This document shows, in pieces, positions 29,230 through 37,440 of a stretch of DNA of 64,000 nt. The DNA comes from Methylovulum sp. (lineage in GTDB: Bacteria; Pseudomonadota; Gammaproteobacteria; Methylococcales; Methylomonadaceae): NCBI GenBank assembly GCA_030653435.1, contig JAURZI010000111.1, positions 62,001 through 126,000 on the forward strand, given 5' to 3'. A program made the position numbers and the translations under genes. The first letter of the stretch is position 1. Each line of letters begins with the position of its first letter. The notes under the pieces were generated by a model. It was not told the DNA's origin. It saw nothing but the letters and a program-made list of their open reading frames with translations, and did no database searches.

Positions 29230-29949
29230 ATGATTAAGAAAAAAATAAAAGCCTTGGGCGGAGCGATGCTGCTGTTAAGCTCTGCTTTTATCCTGGCTGA
29301 TGCGACGGCTGATGACGACGTGTTTCAGGATTCCGGCAGTTGGTTGCAAGTTGTCGGTGAAGGCAGTCTGAAAACTATCGACCCTAGCCTGGAAAAAGGC
29401 CGGATCTGGGTGGAAGGCCAGTCCCGGTTCGATAACGATTGGAATCACTGGTATCAGGGTATGGTGCGGGCGGCGGTTGGCTATTCGCTGAGCGACAGAG
29501 CAACGGTATGGGCAGGCTATACTTGGTTGCCCACGCAAAATCTGGGCAAGAGCTATGTATCCCAGCAGGATGTTTGGCCCGCTTTCCGTTATGTCATGCC
29601 CACCCGTTTAGGCACGCTGTCTTTCAGGACGATGGTCGAAAGCAATTTCCTGCAGGGTAGCGAGGTGCGTGTCCGTCCGCGCCAGATGATACGCTTTATG
29701 CACCCATTGCAAGCCGAGCCGCGCTTAAGCCTGATTGCCTGGGATGAATTTTTTGTCCGATTGAATTCAACACCTTATGGTGGGCAATCGGGATTCGACC
29801 AAAACCGCGCCTTTGCCGGTTTAGGTTGGTCTTTTAATAACAATATCCGGGCCGAAGCGGGGTATATGAACCAGTATCTCGATGATGCCACCCATACCAA
29901 TAATACAATGCGGAACTTGATCATGGGTTCGGTGTTTATTAATTTTTAA
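29230..29949 (+). CDS. DUF2490 outer-membrane beta-barrel-like protein
   Basis: A 239-residue protein with a signal peptide (cleavage near ADATADD) and repeating amphipathic strands rich in W, Y and F, ending in aromatic F-I-N-F as outer-membrane barrels do. The WYQGMVRAAVGYSLSDRATV and GYTWLPTQN stretches fit the DUF2490 family, whose function is not established. AAAGGGATAAAAAATG gives a strong start 71 bp after dabB, so it is probably transcribed with dabAB. A passage for anions or another exchange role beside dabAB is only a guess. Confidence 0.72.
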   Translation: MIKKKIKALGGAMLLLSSAFILADATADDDVFQDSGSWLQVVGEGSLKTIDPSLEKGRIWVEGQSRFDNDWNHWYQGMVRAAVGYSLSDRATVWAGYTWLPTQNLGKSYVSQQDVWPAFRYVMPTRLGTLSFRTMVESNFLQGSEVRVRPRQMIRFMHPLQAEPRLSLIAWDEFFVRLNSTPYGGQSGFDQNRAFAGLGWSFNNNIRAEAGYMNQYLDDATHTNNTMRNLIMGSVFINF

Positions 29950-30041
29950 GCGCGGGCAATAAACGGCGCGTGAGTTTCTCCGATTATTTTTTGTACAATC
30001 ATCGGCTTCAGATAAGCTTGTCGCCGATTGATGGAGCCAGT

Positions 30042-30191
30042 ATGCGTATTTTGTGCCTTATAGTCCTTATCGTGATTACTCTTCTTGAGATAGGCCCGAT
30101 TCCTATTTCCGGCCTCATTCTGATTTGGGTCGTGCTGTTTCGGCCGTTGTGGTTTTATCAATTGGTCGCCAAAATCTACGACAAAAACTAA
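30042..30191 (+). CDS. Small membrane protein, 49 residues
   Basis: Two hydrophobic stretches (about residues 2-16 and 21-35) form a hairpin-like membrane protein with a basic C-terminal tail (WFYQLVAKIYDKN). GGAG at 30033-30036 stands 5 bp before the ATG. An extension to 29970 is possible but lacks a ribosome binding site. Similar very short proteins are, from memory, seen as conserved hypotheticals in related bacteria. No function is known. Confidence 0.55.
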   Translation: MRILCLIVLIVITLLEIGPIPISGLILIWVVLFRPLWFYQLVAKIYDKN

Positions 30192-30227
30192 TGTGGCACG
30201 CCTGACGATAGAAAAATCAAGGCAGGC

Positions 30228-31622
30228 TTATCGGGATGCTGAGCCATGAAACCAGTTCAGCCGGTCATGAAGCGTCACTACCGTGCCGATGATGATTAAG
30301 GTCGGCGGGTTGATTTGTAGGCCGGCCACTTTCGCCGGCAAGGTTGCCAGCGTGCCGGTTACGACACGCTGGGTCGTCGTCGTGCCTTGTTGTACCAATG
30401 CTATCGGCAAATCTTTGGGGCTGCCGTGCTCGATCAAGGACAGACAAATTTTTTCCAGACCTACCAAGCCCATATAAACCACGATGGTTTGTTGTGGCGC
30501 CGCCAGTTGGGTCCAGTTTAGGTTGATGGAGTTGTCTTTTAAATGCCCGGTGACAAAAGTGCAGGATTGTGCATGGTCTCTATGCGTTAACGGGATTCCG
30601 GCGTATGCCGCGCAACCGGAGGCGGCGGTAATGCCGGGTATCACCTGAAACTGGATGCCTTGCTGCATCAGCGTTTCAATTTCTTCACCGCCACGCCCGA
30701 AAATAAACGGATCGCCGCCTTTTAAGCGCGCCACCCGTTTACCGGCCTTAGCCAGATCGGCCAGCAGGATATTGATGGATTCCTGCGGCAAAGTATGGTT
30801 TTTGCGCTGTTTGCCGACATAGATTTTTTCAGCATCGCGGCGTGCCAAGTCGATAATCTCCGGCGATACCAAATGGTCATAAACGACGACATCGGCTTGC
30901 TGCATCAGCCTTAATGCTCTGAACGTCAGCAAATCCGCAGCCCCCGGCCCTGCACCTATCAGATAAACTTCGCCGGTATGGGTAAATGCGTGTTGTTCGT
31001 CCAGACGTTGTGTTAATTGCTGTTCGGCTTGCTGCTCATTGCCGGAAAAAACCAGCTCGGCAATAGGGCCTTGAAATATATTTTCCCAGAATACCCGACG
31101 TAGGGCAGGTTCTTTAATATGCTGCTTGACGGCAGGCCGAAATTTTTCCGCAAGCTGCGCCAATCGTCCGAATGCCGGGGGGATCACGCTTTCTATTTTC
31201 GCTCTGAGCAAACGCGCAAGAACCGGCGCCGCGCCGCCGGAGGATACTGCGGCGATGATCGGCGAGCGGTCGATAATCGCCGGAAATATAAAGCTGCATA
31301 GCGCCGGGTTATCGACCACGTTGACGGGGATATTGTGCGCTTCGGCGGTTTGGGCGACTAATTGATTGGTTGGCTCGTCATCCGTTGCCGATACGACGAG
31401 CCGGAACCTTTGCATATCAGATGCTGTAAACGCTTTTTCGATAAGCGTCAGTTGGTGGGTCGTCTGCATTTGGCTGACAGCCGGGCTAATGGTTTCGGCT
31501 ATGACGGTAATGCGTGCACCTGCCCGTGCCAGCAATTCAATTTTTCGTGCGGCAACTTCGCCAGCACCGACTACCAGACAGTTTTGTGCGTGGAGTTTGA
31601 TAAAAACGGGGAAATAATCCAT
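30228..31622 (-). CDS. cysG: Siroheme synthase CysG
   Basis: A 464-residue trifunctional enzyme; E. coli CysG has 457. The N-terminal NAD-dependent precorrin-2 dehydrogenase/ferrochelatase part (about residues 1-205) begins with the Rossmann motif [15 protein letters not shown]. The C-terminal uroporphyrinogen III methyltransferase part (about 215-455) has [15 protein letters not shown] and [16 protein letters not shown]. It makes siroheme for sulfite and nitrite reductases. It is transcribed away from the tusA-type gene, with a 75-bp shared upstream region. Confidence 0.95.
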   Translation of the reverse strand: MDYFPVFIKLHAQNCLVVGAGEVAARKIELLARAGARITVIAETISPAVSQMQTTHQLTLIEKAFTASDMQRFRLVVSATDDEPTNQLVAQTAEAHNIPVNVVDNPALCSFIFPAIIDRSPIIAAVSSGGAAPVLARLLRAKIESVIPPAFGRLAQLAEKFRPAVKQHIKEPALRRVFWENIFQGPIAELVFSGNEQQAEQQLTQRLDEQHAFTHTGEVYLIGAGPGAADLLTFRALRLMQQADVVVYDHLVSPEIIDLARRDAEKIYVGKQRKNHTLPQESINILLADLAKAGKRVARLKGGDPFIFGRGGEEIETLMQQGIQFQVIPGITAASGCAAYAGIPLTHRDHAQSCTFVTGHLKDNSINLNWTQLAAPQQTIVVYMGLVGLEKICLSLIEHGSPKDLPIALVQQGTTTTQRVVTGTLATLPAKVAGLQINPPTLIIIGTVVTLHDRLNWFHGSASR

Positions 31623-31697
31623 TTTCTTGCGATGTCGTCGATTTGAGGGGATGCTATTATAAGCACCCTGGGTTAATTAAGAAAATTTGAGCAAACG

Positions 31698-31928
31698 ATG
31701 ATTGAGTTTAATATAGAAGTGGATGCCAGCGGCCTGATCTGCCCGCTACCTTTATTACGTCTGAAAAAAGCCTTGGTGGCGATGGACAGTGGAGACATCG
31801 TCAAAGTGATAGCGACTGATCCTGCGGCGCATCTGGATTTTGGCGTTTATGTCGATCAGGCCGGCCATCAGATCATTGAGTTTATAAAATACCCGGAGTC
31901 ACAGATTTTTTACATTATGAAGAAATAG
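31698..31928 (+). CDS. TusA-family sulfur carrier protein
   Basis: A 76-residue protein with the family CPxP motif (GLICPLPLLRLKKAL, cysteine about residue 15). TusA-type proteins receive persulfide sulfur from a cysteine desulfurase or rhodanese and pass it on, for tRNA thiolation or sulfur oxidation. The divergent neighbour is cysG, so a general sulfur-metabolism context is plausible. It could also be a YeeD/YedF-type paralogue instead of true TusA. Confidence 0.85.
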   Translation: MIEFNIEVDASGLICPLPLLRLKKALVAMDSGDIVKVIATDPAAHLDFGVYVDQAGHQIIEFIKYPESQIFYIMKK

Positions 31929-31930
31929 CA

Positions 31931-31973
31931 TCCACGAAAAAACACCGCAAGAACCGTATCGTTTTTGCGTGGA
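31931..31973. terminator. Bidirectional hairpin between convergent genes
   Basis: TCCACGAAAAAAC (31931-31943) pairs with GTTTTTGCGTGGA (31961-31973) at 12 of 13 positions around a 17-nt loop. A and T tracts are within the stem. It lies between two convergent stops, fitting a shared terminator. Confidence 0.6.
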
Positions 31974-31992
31974 CGGGCTTAAGCACTAGCCG

Positions 31993-32415
31993 TTATTTGT
32001 CCTTCGCATCCGCTTCAGTTTCCGAAACGACTGCGGCATAGCAGTCCATCATGCTTTCTGTAAAATTGGCATTGGCTTCTGCCAGCGCTTTTGCCGAACC
32101 GAACTCAGTACGCAATTCTTCCAAGGTTTTTTTAGGGTCGGCAGACTTAGATAAGGTCAGCATCTTGGTATAGTTACGGTAAGCGGTCAGGCGGGTAGGG
32201 TCCAGCGGAAAAATACCCGGCATGTTTTTCGCGCTGGTGTCGACGACGCACTTGGCCAAATGTTCAGGCTCTACGGCGTAATCCTTAAGATGCTGCTCTT
32301 TTTGTAATTGTTGGTCTTTTTGTATTTGTTCCATGACAGCTTGTTGATATTGTTCTTTATCTGCACAAGCCGGCAGCAATAACACAGATAGCGCGATAAG
32401 CAGTTGTTTTTTCAT
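31993..32415 (-). CDS. Predicted lipoprotein, unknown function
   Basis: A 140-residue protein with a signal peptide and lipobox LLPAC (cysteine about residue 17). The mature part starts with a strongly charged, Gln-rich helix (residues of about 20-50, likely coiled coil). Two further cysteines (KCVVD, MDCYAA) could form a disulfide in the periplasm. No family was recognised. Confidence 0.7.
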   Translation of the reverse strand: MKKQLLIALSVLLLPACADKEQYQQAVMEQIQKDQQLQKEQHLKDYAVEPEHLAKCVVDTSAKNMPGIFPLDPTRLTAYRNYTKMLTLSKSADPKKTLEELRTEFGSAKALAEANANFTESMMDCYAAVVSETEADAKDK

Positions 32416-32490
32416 GTGTGGGTTTACCGTGGTTGGGTTAATTCTGAAAGTTGCGCCATTATACGCATAAGTTTTTAAGTTTAGGCTTTG

Positions 32491-33249
32491 TCACATATCC
32501 AGCATGGCCTGTGCTATCCATTCCGCCGCTTCAGCATTGATGTCGGCTGCCTTGCGGCCTTTGCTGTTGATAACAGGGCCTATTTTTACCGTGATGGTTC
32601 CAGGATATTTTAAAAAACTGTAACGCGGCCAACAATGGCCGGCATTGTGAGCCACCGGAATAACCGGATAACCGGATTTCTCCGCCAATATGGCGCCCCC
32701 GGCATTGAATTTTTTGACTTCGCCAGGCGCCGTCCGAGTGCCTTCAGGAAAGACCAACACCCATATGCCTTCGTTTAAACAGGCTTTACCCTGCTTAACC
32801 AGGGATTTAAGAGCTTCGCGGCGTTTTTTCCGGTCTATGGCTATCGGTTTCAGCGTTGCCAGCGCCCAGCCCCAAACCGGCAGCCATAGTAGCGAGCGTT
32901 TTAGCAGCGCAGTCTGCGTCGGCAATATCAGCCTTAAGGCGATGGTTTCCCAGGCGGATTGATGCTTGCTGAGCACAATCGCGGCCTTAATCCCCTCAAT
33001 GTGCTCCAGTCCCTGGACTTCATGGCGGACGCCGCAGAAGATCCTGGCGATGTACATGACAAAACGAACCCAAAGGCAGGCTAGGCGATAGCGCACCGAG
33101 AAAGGAAATACGACGCTGCATAATAGCACTAAGGTGCCGAAAACCAGCGACGACAGCATCATGCTGACCAATAATACGGTAGAACCCAGGTACAGCTTAA
33201 TTTTACTGCCCTGATACGATATGTTTTGCGGCGTCATAGAGAGTGTCAA
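32491..33249 (-). CDS. plsC: 1-acyl-sn-glycerol-3-phosphate acyltransferase
   Basis: A 252-residue membrane-bound acyltransferase that converts lysophosphatidate to phosphatidate. An N-terminal membrane segment pair (about residues 20-60) is followed by the acceptor/donor motifs. Motif I reads KHQSAWET, so the usual aspartate of HxxxxD is glutamate; this variant occurs in related proteobacterial PlsC-like enzymes. FPEGTRTAPGE is motif III. The start at 33249 overlaps gmhB by 47 bp; ATG 33237 is an alternative. The gmhB-plsC order behind glyS is a common proteobacterial arrangement. Confidence 0.88.
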   Translation of the reverse strand: MTLSMTPQNISYQGSKIKLYLGSTVLLVSMMLSSLVFGTLVLLCSVVFPFSVRYRLACLWVRFVMYIARIFCGVRHEVQGLEHIEGIKAAIVLSKHQSAWETIALRLILPTQTALLKRSLLWLPVWGWALATLKPIAIDRKKRREALKSLVKQGKACLNEGIWVLVFPEGTRTAPGEVKKFNAGGAILAEKSGYPVIPVAHNAGHCWPRYSFLKYPGTITVKIGPVINSKGRKAADINAEAAEWIAQAMLDM

Positions 33250-33751
33250 AAACGGGAATGTTGAGATAGGGATAGTCGATCAAGGTTTTTTTGCCTTTAC
33301 CGGTTTTAACCAGCATAGGTTGCGCCCTCGCCGCCAGACCGGCTTGGATGTCACGGATTGAGTCGCCGATAAAATAACAGCGGGATAAATCGACTTGGTG
33401 TTCGGTGGCGAATTGTTCCAGCAAGCCGGGTTTCGGTTTGCGGCAGCAGCATTTGCTATCCGGGCCGTGCGGGCAAAAATAAATGGCGTCAATATTGCCG
33501 CCATGTTCGCTGACCAGTCGGCGCATCTTGTCATGGATTTGTTCCAGCATGGCGGCATCTAACAGGCCACGAGCGAGTCCGGATTGGTTAGTGATTACGG
33601 CAACCCGGTAACCCTGCGCGCCCAATAACGCAATGGCTTCCAGGCTGCCTTCTATGGGCAGCCATTCTTCCGGGGATTTGATGAAATCGTCGGAGTCTTC
33701 GTTGATGACACCGTCCCTATCCAACAAAACGTAGCGCTGTTTGTCCATCAC
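33203..33751 (-). CDS. gmhB: D-glycero-beta-D-manno-heptose 1,7-bisphosphate 7-phosphatase
   Basis: A 182-residue HAD phosphatase of lipopolysaccharide heptose synthesis. It removes the 7-phosphate from heptose 1,7-bisphosphate. Motif I LLDRDGVIN (D11, D13) and motif II VITNQSG are present. The GmhB zinc loop appears as CPHGPDSKCCCRKPKPG. The start overlaps the glyS stop by 4 bp, so it is coupled to glyS. Confidence 0.93.
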   Translation of the reverse strand: MMDKQRYVLLDRDGVINEDSDDFIKSPEEWLPIEGSLEAIALLGAQGYRVAVITNQSGLARGLLDAAMLEQIHDKMRRLVSEHGGNIDAIYFCPHGPDSKCCCRKPKPGLLEQFATEHQVDLSRCYFIGDSIRDIQAGLAARAQPMLVKTGKGKKTLIDYPYLNIPVFDTLYDAAKHIVSGQ

Positions 33752-35817
33752 GATTGCAGTTTGGAAATGTCGGCGCAGGTTAAAAACTGCCCCGATAACA
33801 GGTTTAGCAAGGCCAGGCGATTTGCACGCAGTTCCAGGTCGTCGCTCATGACCATGACGTTATCGAAAAACGCATCGACATCATGCCTTAATTGCGCCAA
33901 GCGATTGAGCGCCCCTTGATAATCACGTTGCGCCAATAGCGGTTCAATGTCTTGTTTCGATTGTCGCGCGGCGGCTAATAGCTGTATTTCCTGGGGTTCT
34001 ACCAGCGCGCCTATGCTATCGGTTGCTGCGGTGGCGGATTTTTTCAGGATATTGCCTATTCGTTTATTGGCGGCAACCAGCGCTTCCGCTTCGGGTTTGT
34101 GCCGGAAGTTTTTAACGGCTTGCAGGCGCTGCATGAAATCCAGCGGTTCATCGGGTTTTACCGTCATGACCGCATCAAACTCATCGGCGCTATAGCCCTG
34201 ATCCAGGCAGTAGCCTTTCAGCCGATCAAACACGAAATCGACAACCGCAGTCTGCGTGGCGGCCCTATCGAAGTCGTGCGAGAAGGCGGCTAGCGCCATG
34301 CCAAGCAAGCTGCGGATGTCGAGGTTTAGTTTGTTTTCTATAACTGTCCTTAGCGTACCCAGGGCCGCTCTTCTCAAGGCATAGGGGTCTTTATCGCCGG
34401 TCGGTATCAAACCCGCGCTGAAAATGCCCGCCAGCGTATCGAGTTTTTCGGCAATCGCCAGGATTTGTCCGGTCGTGCTGCTAGCCGTCGGACTGCCGGA
34501 TTGTTTGGGGAAATACTGCTCTTCCAAAGCCAGCGCGACTTCCGGCGCTTCGCCTTCGGCCAGCGCATAATAACGCCCCATAATACCTTGCAAATTGCCG
34601 AATTCACCGACCATTTCGGTCATTAAATCGGTTTTAGCCAATAATGCGGCGCGTTTGGCGTAGTCGATATTGGCGCACAATTGCGTGGCGATGGTTTCTG
34701 CGAGTTGGCCTACGCGCTGTGTTTTAGCGGCGACAGTGCCGAGTTTTTCCTGGAAAACGATAGAGTCCAGACTGGCAACACGCTCTGCCAAGGTTTTTTT
34801 GCGGTCCTGGTTCCAGAAAAACTCGGCATCGGCAAGGCGCGGCGTGACGACGCGCTCATTGCCGTGCTGTATCGACTCTGGACGGGTGCTTTCGATATTA
34901 CTGAAGGTGATAAAGTGCGGGAGCAAGCCGCCGTCGGCATTTTTGACCGGAAAATATTTCTGGTTGGTCTGCATCGTCGTAATCAGCACTTCGGCAGGCA
35001 AGGCCAGGAAACGCGGGTCAAAGTTGCCGGTGACCGGCACCGGCCATTCATTTAGTGCGGCAATTTCTTCCAGCAAATCGTCTTCAATATGGGCAATGCC
35101 ACCCACATTGGCGGCCGCTTGTTCGGCCTTTACGCGGATAATGGCTTGGCGTTGGTCAATATCGGCAATTACTTTGCCTGGGTTGAACAATGCTTTTTCA
35201 TAATCCTCCGGCTTGGCGATAGTGATTTTCTGCGGCGCGTGGAAACGGTGGCCTAGCGTGGTGTTGCCGGTGGTCAGACCGAGGATTTCCGTTTCGATAA
35301 CCTTGTCGCCAAACAGCAATACCGCCCAATGCACAGGCCGGACAAATTCCGTTGCAAAACTGCCCCAGCGCATCCGCTTGGCAATCGGCAACGCAGCGAT
35401 GGCGGCGCGGATAATGTCGGGGATAATTTCTGCGGTGGTTAGTCCTTTCACGGCTTGTGTATAGCTTAACCACTCGCCCTTGTCCGTTTTCAAGCGATCC
35501 AACTGATCGAAGGTCGTATCGCAACTGGTCGCAAAACCCAACGCCGCCTTGCTGGGCGAACCATCGGGCGCAAACGCCGCCTGTATCGCCGGGCCGCGTT
35601 TTTCCACGGTTTTGTCCGGCTGCGCGGTCGCCAGATTTTCAATCAGCACCGCCAAACGGCGCGGTGTGGCATAGGCTTTGCCGACGGTGAACGTCAATTC
35701 GGCGGCGTTAAGGCCTTGTACGATGTTGTTCAATAAAGCGTTGCTGAGTTTCAGCAGGGTTTTAGGCGGCAGTTCTTCGGAGCCTAATTCGAAAAGTAAG
35801 TGTTGTGTGTCTGTCAC
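33748..35817 (-). CDS. glyS: Glycyl-tRNA synthetase beta subunit
   Basis: A 689-residue protein, the same length as E. coli GlyS. It forms the alpha2beta2 glycyl-tRNA synthetase with GlyQ and binds tRNA-Gly. The N-terminal LLFELGSEELPPK is the family start, and RMRWG followed by FVRPVHW is typical. In most gammaproteobacteria glyQ lies immediately upstream; here three foreign-looking genes stand between. The 28-bp leader before the start is short, so expression likely depends on read-through from upstream. Confidence 0.96.
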   Translation of the reverse strand: MTDTQHLLFELGSEELPPKTLLKLSNALLNNIVQGLNAAELTFTVGKAYATPRRLAVLIENLATAQPDKTVEKRGPAIQAAFAPDGSPSKAALGFATSCDTTFDQLDRLKTDKGEWLSYTQAVKGLTTAEIIPDIIRAAIAALPIAKRMRWGSFATEFVRPVHWAVLLFGDKVIETEILGLTTGNTTLGHRFHAPQKITIAKPEDYEKALFNPGKVIADIDQRQAIIRVKAEQAAANVGGIAHIEDDLLEEIAALNEWPVPVTGNFDPRFLALPAEVLITTMQTNQKYFPVKNADGGLLPHFITFSNIESTRPESIQHGNERVVTPRLADAEFFWNQDRKKTLAERVASLDSIVFQEKLGTVAAKTQRVGQLAETIATQLCANIDYAKRAALLAKTDLMTEMVGEFGNLQGIMGRYYALAEGEAPEVALALEEQYFPKQSGSPTASSTTGQILAIAEKLDTLAGIFSAGLIPTGDKDPYALRRAALGTLRTVIENKLNLDIRSLLGMALAAFSHDFDRAATQTAVVDFVFDRLKGYCLDQGYSADEFDAVMTVKPDEPLDFMQRLQAVKNFRHKPEAEALVAANKRIGNILKKSATAATDSIGALVEPQEIQLLAAARQSKQDIEPLLAQRDYQGALNRLAQLRHDVDAFFDNVMVMSDDLELRANRLALLNLLSGQFLTCADISKLQS

Positions 35818-35845
35818 AGGGCGACCTTTTTTGATTTAGTTGTTG

Positions 35846-36397
35846 CTACAGGTTTTGTAACATGGTTTTGTCGGCGTTATAAGGGTTTGCTTTCAGATGC
35901 TCAATCCATTTGGCTAATAGATTGATGCCGCTGGTGTTTTGTGCTTTTAAATCTCGAAATAAATTTTTAAACCGCTGATCGGTTTTGATGGATTCACGTT
36001 TTGATATTTTTGTGAGTTCTTTTAGGGTCGCTGGTAAATCATGGCTTACCAAAGAGATTCCATAAAACACGGCTTCATCAAGTAACCATTGTTCAATCGG
36101 TTTGTGAAATATTAAATAATGATTTTTATTGTTTCGGACATGGAGTTCTAAATTTGGTTTGGATACCCATAATTCAAAATCGTCGGTATGCTCCAGTTTC
36201 CGTTTATCCCTATCAACAATGCCAACTGCGAAATTGTCGTTCAATTGTGTCCTGATTAATTTAACAACATCATTGCAAGTGTGCTGGTGATTGTATCCTT
36301 GAGAACCTTTAAACTTTTGCGGTGGAACAATCGTTTCAACCAAATTGGTATCTAAGTAACACTCTGGGATGATGTGGTAATTAATGTTCTTAATCAT
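35846..36397 (-). CDS. Small protein with Toprim-like acidic motifs, ATPase partner
   Basis: A 183-residue AT-rich gene with no confidently known family. IIPECYLDTNLVETIV (E12, D16, E21) followed by FAVGIVDRDKRK (D62, D64) resembles the conserved glutamate and DxD of Toprim nuclease folds found beside AAA ATPases in OLD-, PARIS- or AbiL-type systems. It is shorter than the DUF4435 effector of PARIS. It overlaps the ATPase gene by 8 bp, which supports a functional pair. A nuclease role is inference from motif spacing only. Confidence 0.5.
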   Translation of the reverse strand: MIKNINYHIIPECYLDTNLVETIVPPQKFKGSQGYNHQHTCNDVVKLIRTQLNDNFAVGIVDRDKRKLEHTDDFELWVSKPNLELHVRNNKNHYLIFHKPIEQWLLDEAVFYGISLVSHDLPATLKELTKISKRESIKTDQRFKNLFRDLKAQNTSGINLLAKWIEHLKANPYNADKTMLQNL

Positions 36398-37412
36398 CCG
36401 TAAATAATTCGTGGTTGAAAAATAAATCTATACCGTATTGGTAAACATCGTTTACTTCTTCATCGGTTAAACGCCTAATGACTGTTTCGCCATTTTTAAA
36501 GTTGGCGATAAAAATAGCCACGTCATTGCGCTCATATTCCAAGAAGTCATTTAACACATAAGGGCTGTGAGTGGCGATGAAAAATTGGTTGGTTTCTGAA
36601 TCGATAATGTCTTGGGTAATTTGCCTTATGTAAGGCGGAAAACAATGGGCTTCGGGTTCTTCAAAAAGAAGGATTGATTCTTGATTTGAGGCGATCGCTG
36701 CTTTGAAAAAGAGAATACGTTGCAAAGTATCCGCTATCGAGTGATAAGGAAATGAAATAATGTTATCTTCTTCTAAAGTCTTTATTAGCCTCAGCGCATA
36801 GGTTGCATTATCAAACAGAAGTTTTAACCCATATTGAGAAAATATGTGTGACAATTCCGTTTTCAACTCTTTATGGAATTGGATAACATCAAATAAATTC
36901 GTGCCATAAGGAGGCAATAAATAAGGCATAAAGAATTTTTGTTTTTCAAAAATAAATGGCTGAGGAAATTTATAAAACTTAACCTTAGAAAATAAATTTT
37001 TATTTTGTTTATGAGAAGGTACAAGCTCTTCCTCTACGTCAATTGAATACGATAAATTAAAACTTTCATCTTTTGAATTCTTAGATTTTTGCTTTATTTC
37101 TAGATCTAACCAACCCACATCATTGTAATAAATCGAGCAGTTACTACTATCAGTTGTAATTGTTATTTTTTTATACACATCGCCATTAAAAAACAATTCG
37201 GCTAAGTTCTCAAATCTGAGAAACAGCGATATTTTTTTGCTCTTGTTATATTTCAAATAAGGCAAACCAAACAACCCAATCGCCTCCAAAATATTAGACT
37301 TACCCAAATTCGGCCTACCAATCAGCAAATTAATGCGCTTGCAATCGCTTAAGGTCACATCCTTAAGTGATTTGAAGTTAGTAATTTGAACTGAGTTGAA
37401 AAAAATTTCCAT
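36390..37412 (-). CDS. AAA-family (OLD-like/AAA15-21) ATPase
   Basis: A 340-residue SMC/ABC-type ATPase. It begins FFNSVQITNFKSLKDV, typical of RecF/OLD-like proteins. Walker A is GRPNLGKS (G32-S39), Walker B with catalytic glutamate is ILLFEEPEAH, and the H-loop is IATHSPYVL. Between them is a variable, lysine-rich middle. There is no nuclease domain in the chain, so the small downstream protein may be the effector. Such pairs are often anti-phage systems. Codon and base use are visibly AT-rich against the glyQ and glyS flanks. Confidence 0.8.
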   Translation of the reverse strand: MEIFFNSVQITNFKSLKDVTLSDCKRINLLIGRPNLGKSNILEAIGLFGLPYLKYNKSKKISLFLRFENLAELFFNGDVYKKITITTDSSNCSIYYNDVGWLDLEIKQKSKNSKDESFNLSYSIDVEEELVPSHKQNKNLFSKVKFYKFPQPFIFEKQKFFMPYLLPPYGTNLFDVIQFHKELKTELSHIFSQYGLKLLFDNATYALRLIKTLEEDNIISFPYHSIADTLQRILFFKAAIASNQESILLFEEPEAHCFPPYIRQITQDIIDSETNQFFIATHSPYVLNDFLEYERNDVAIFIANFKNGETVIRRLTDEEVNDVYQYGIDLFFNHELFTDD

Positions 37413-37440
37413 GTGTAGTTGTCTAAGATTTGATATGTTG

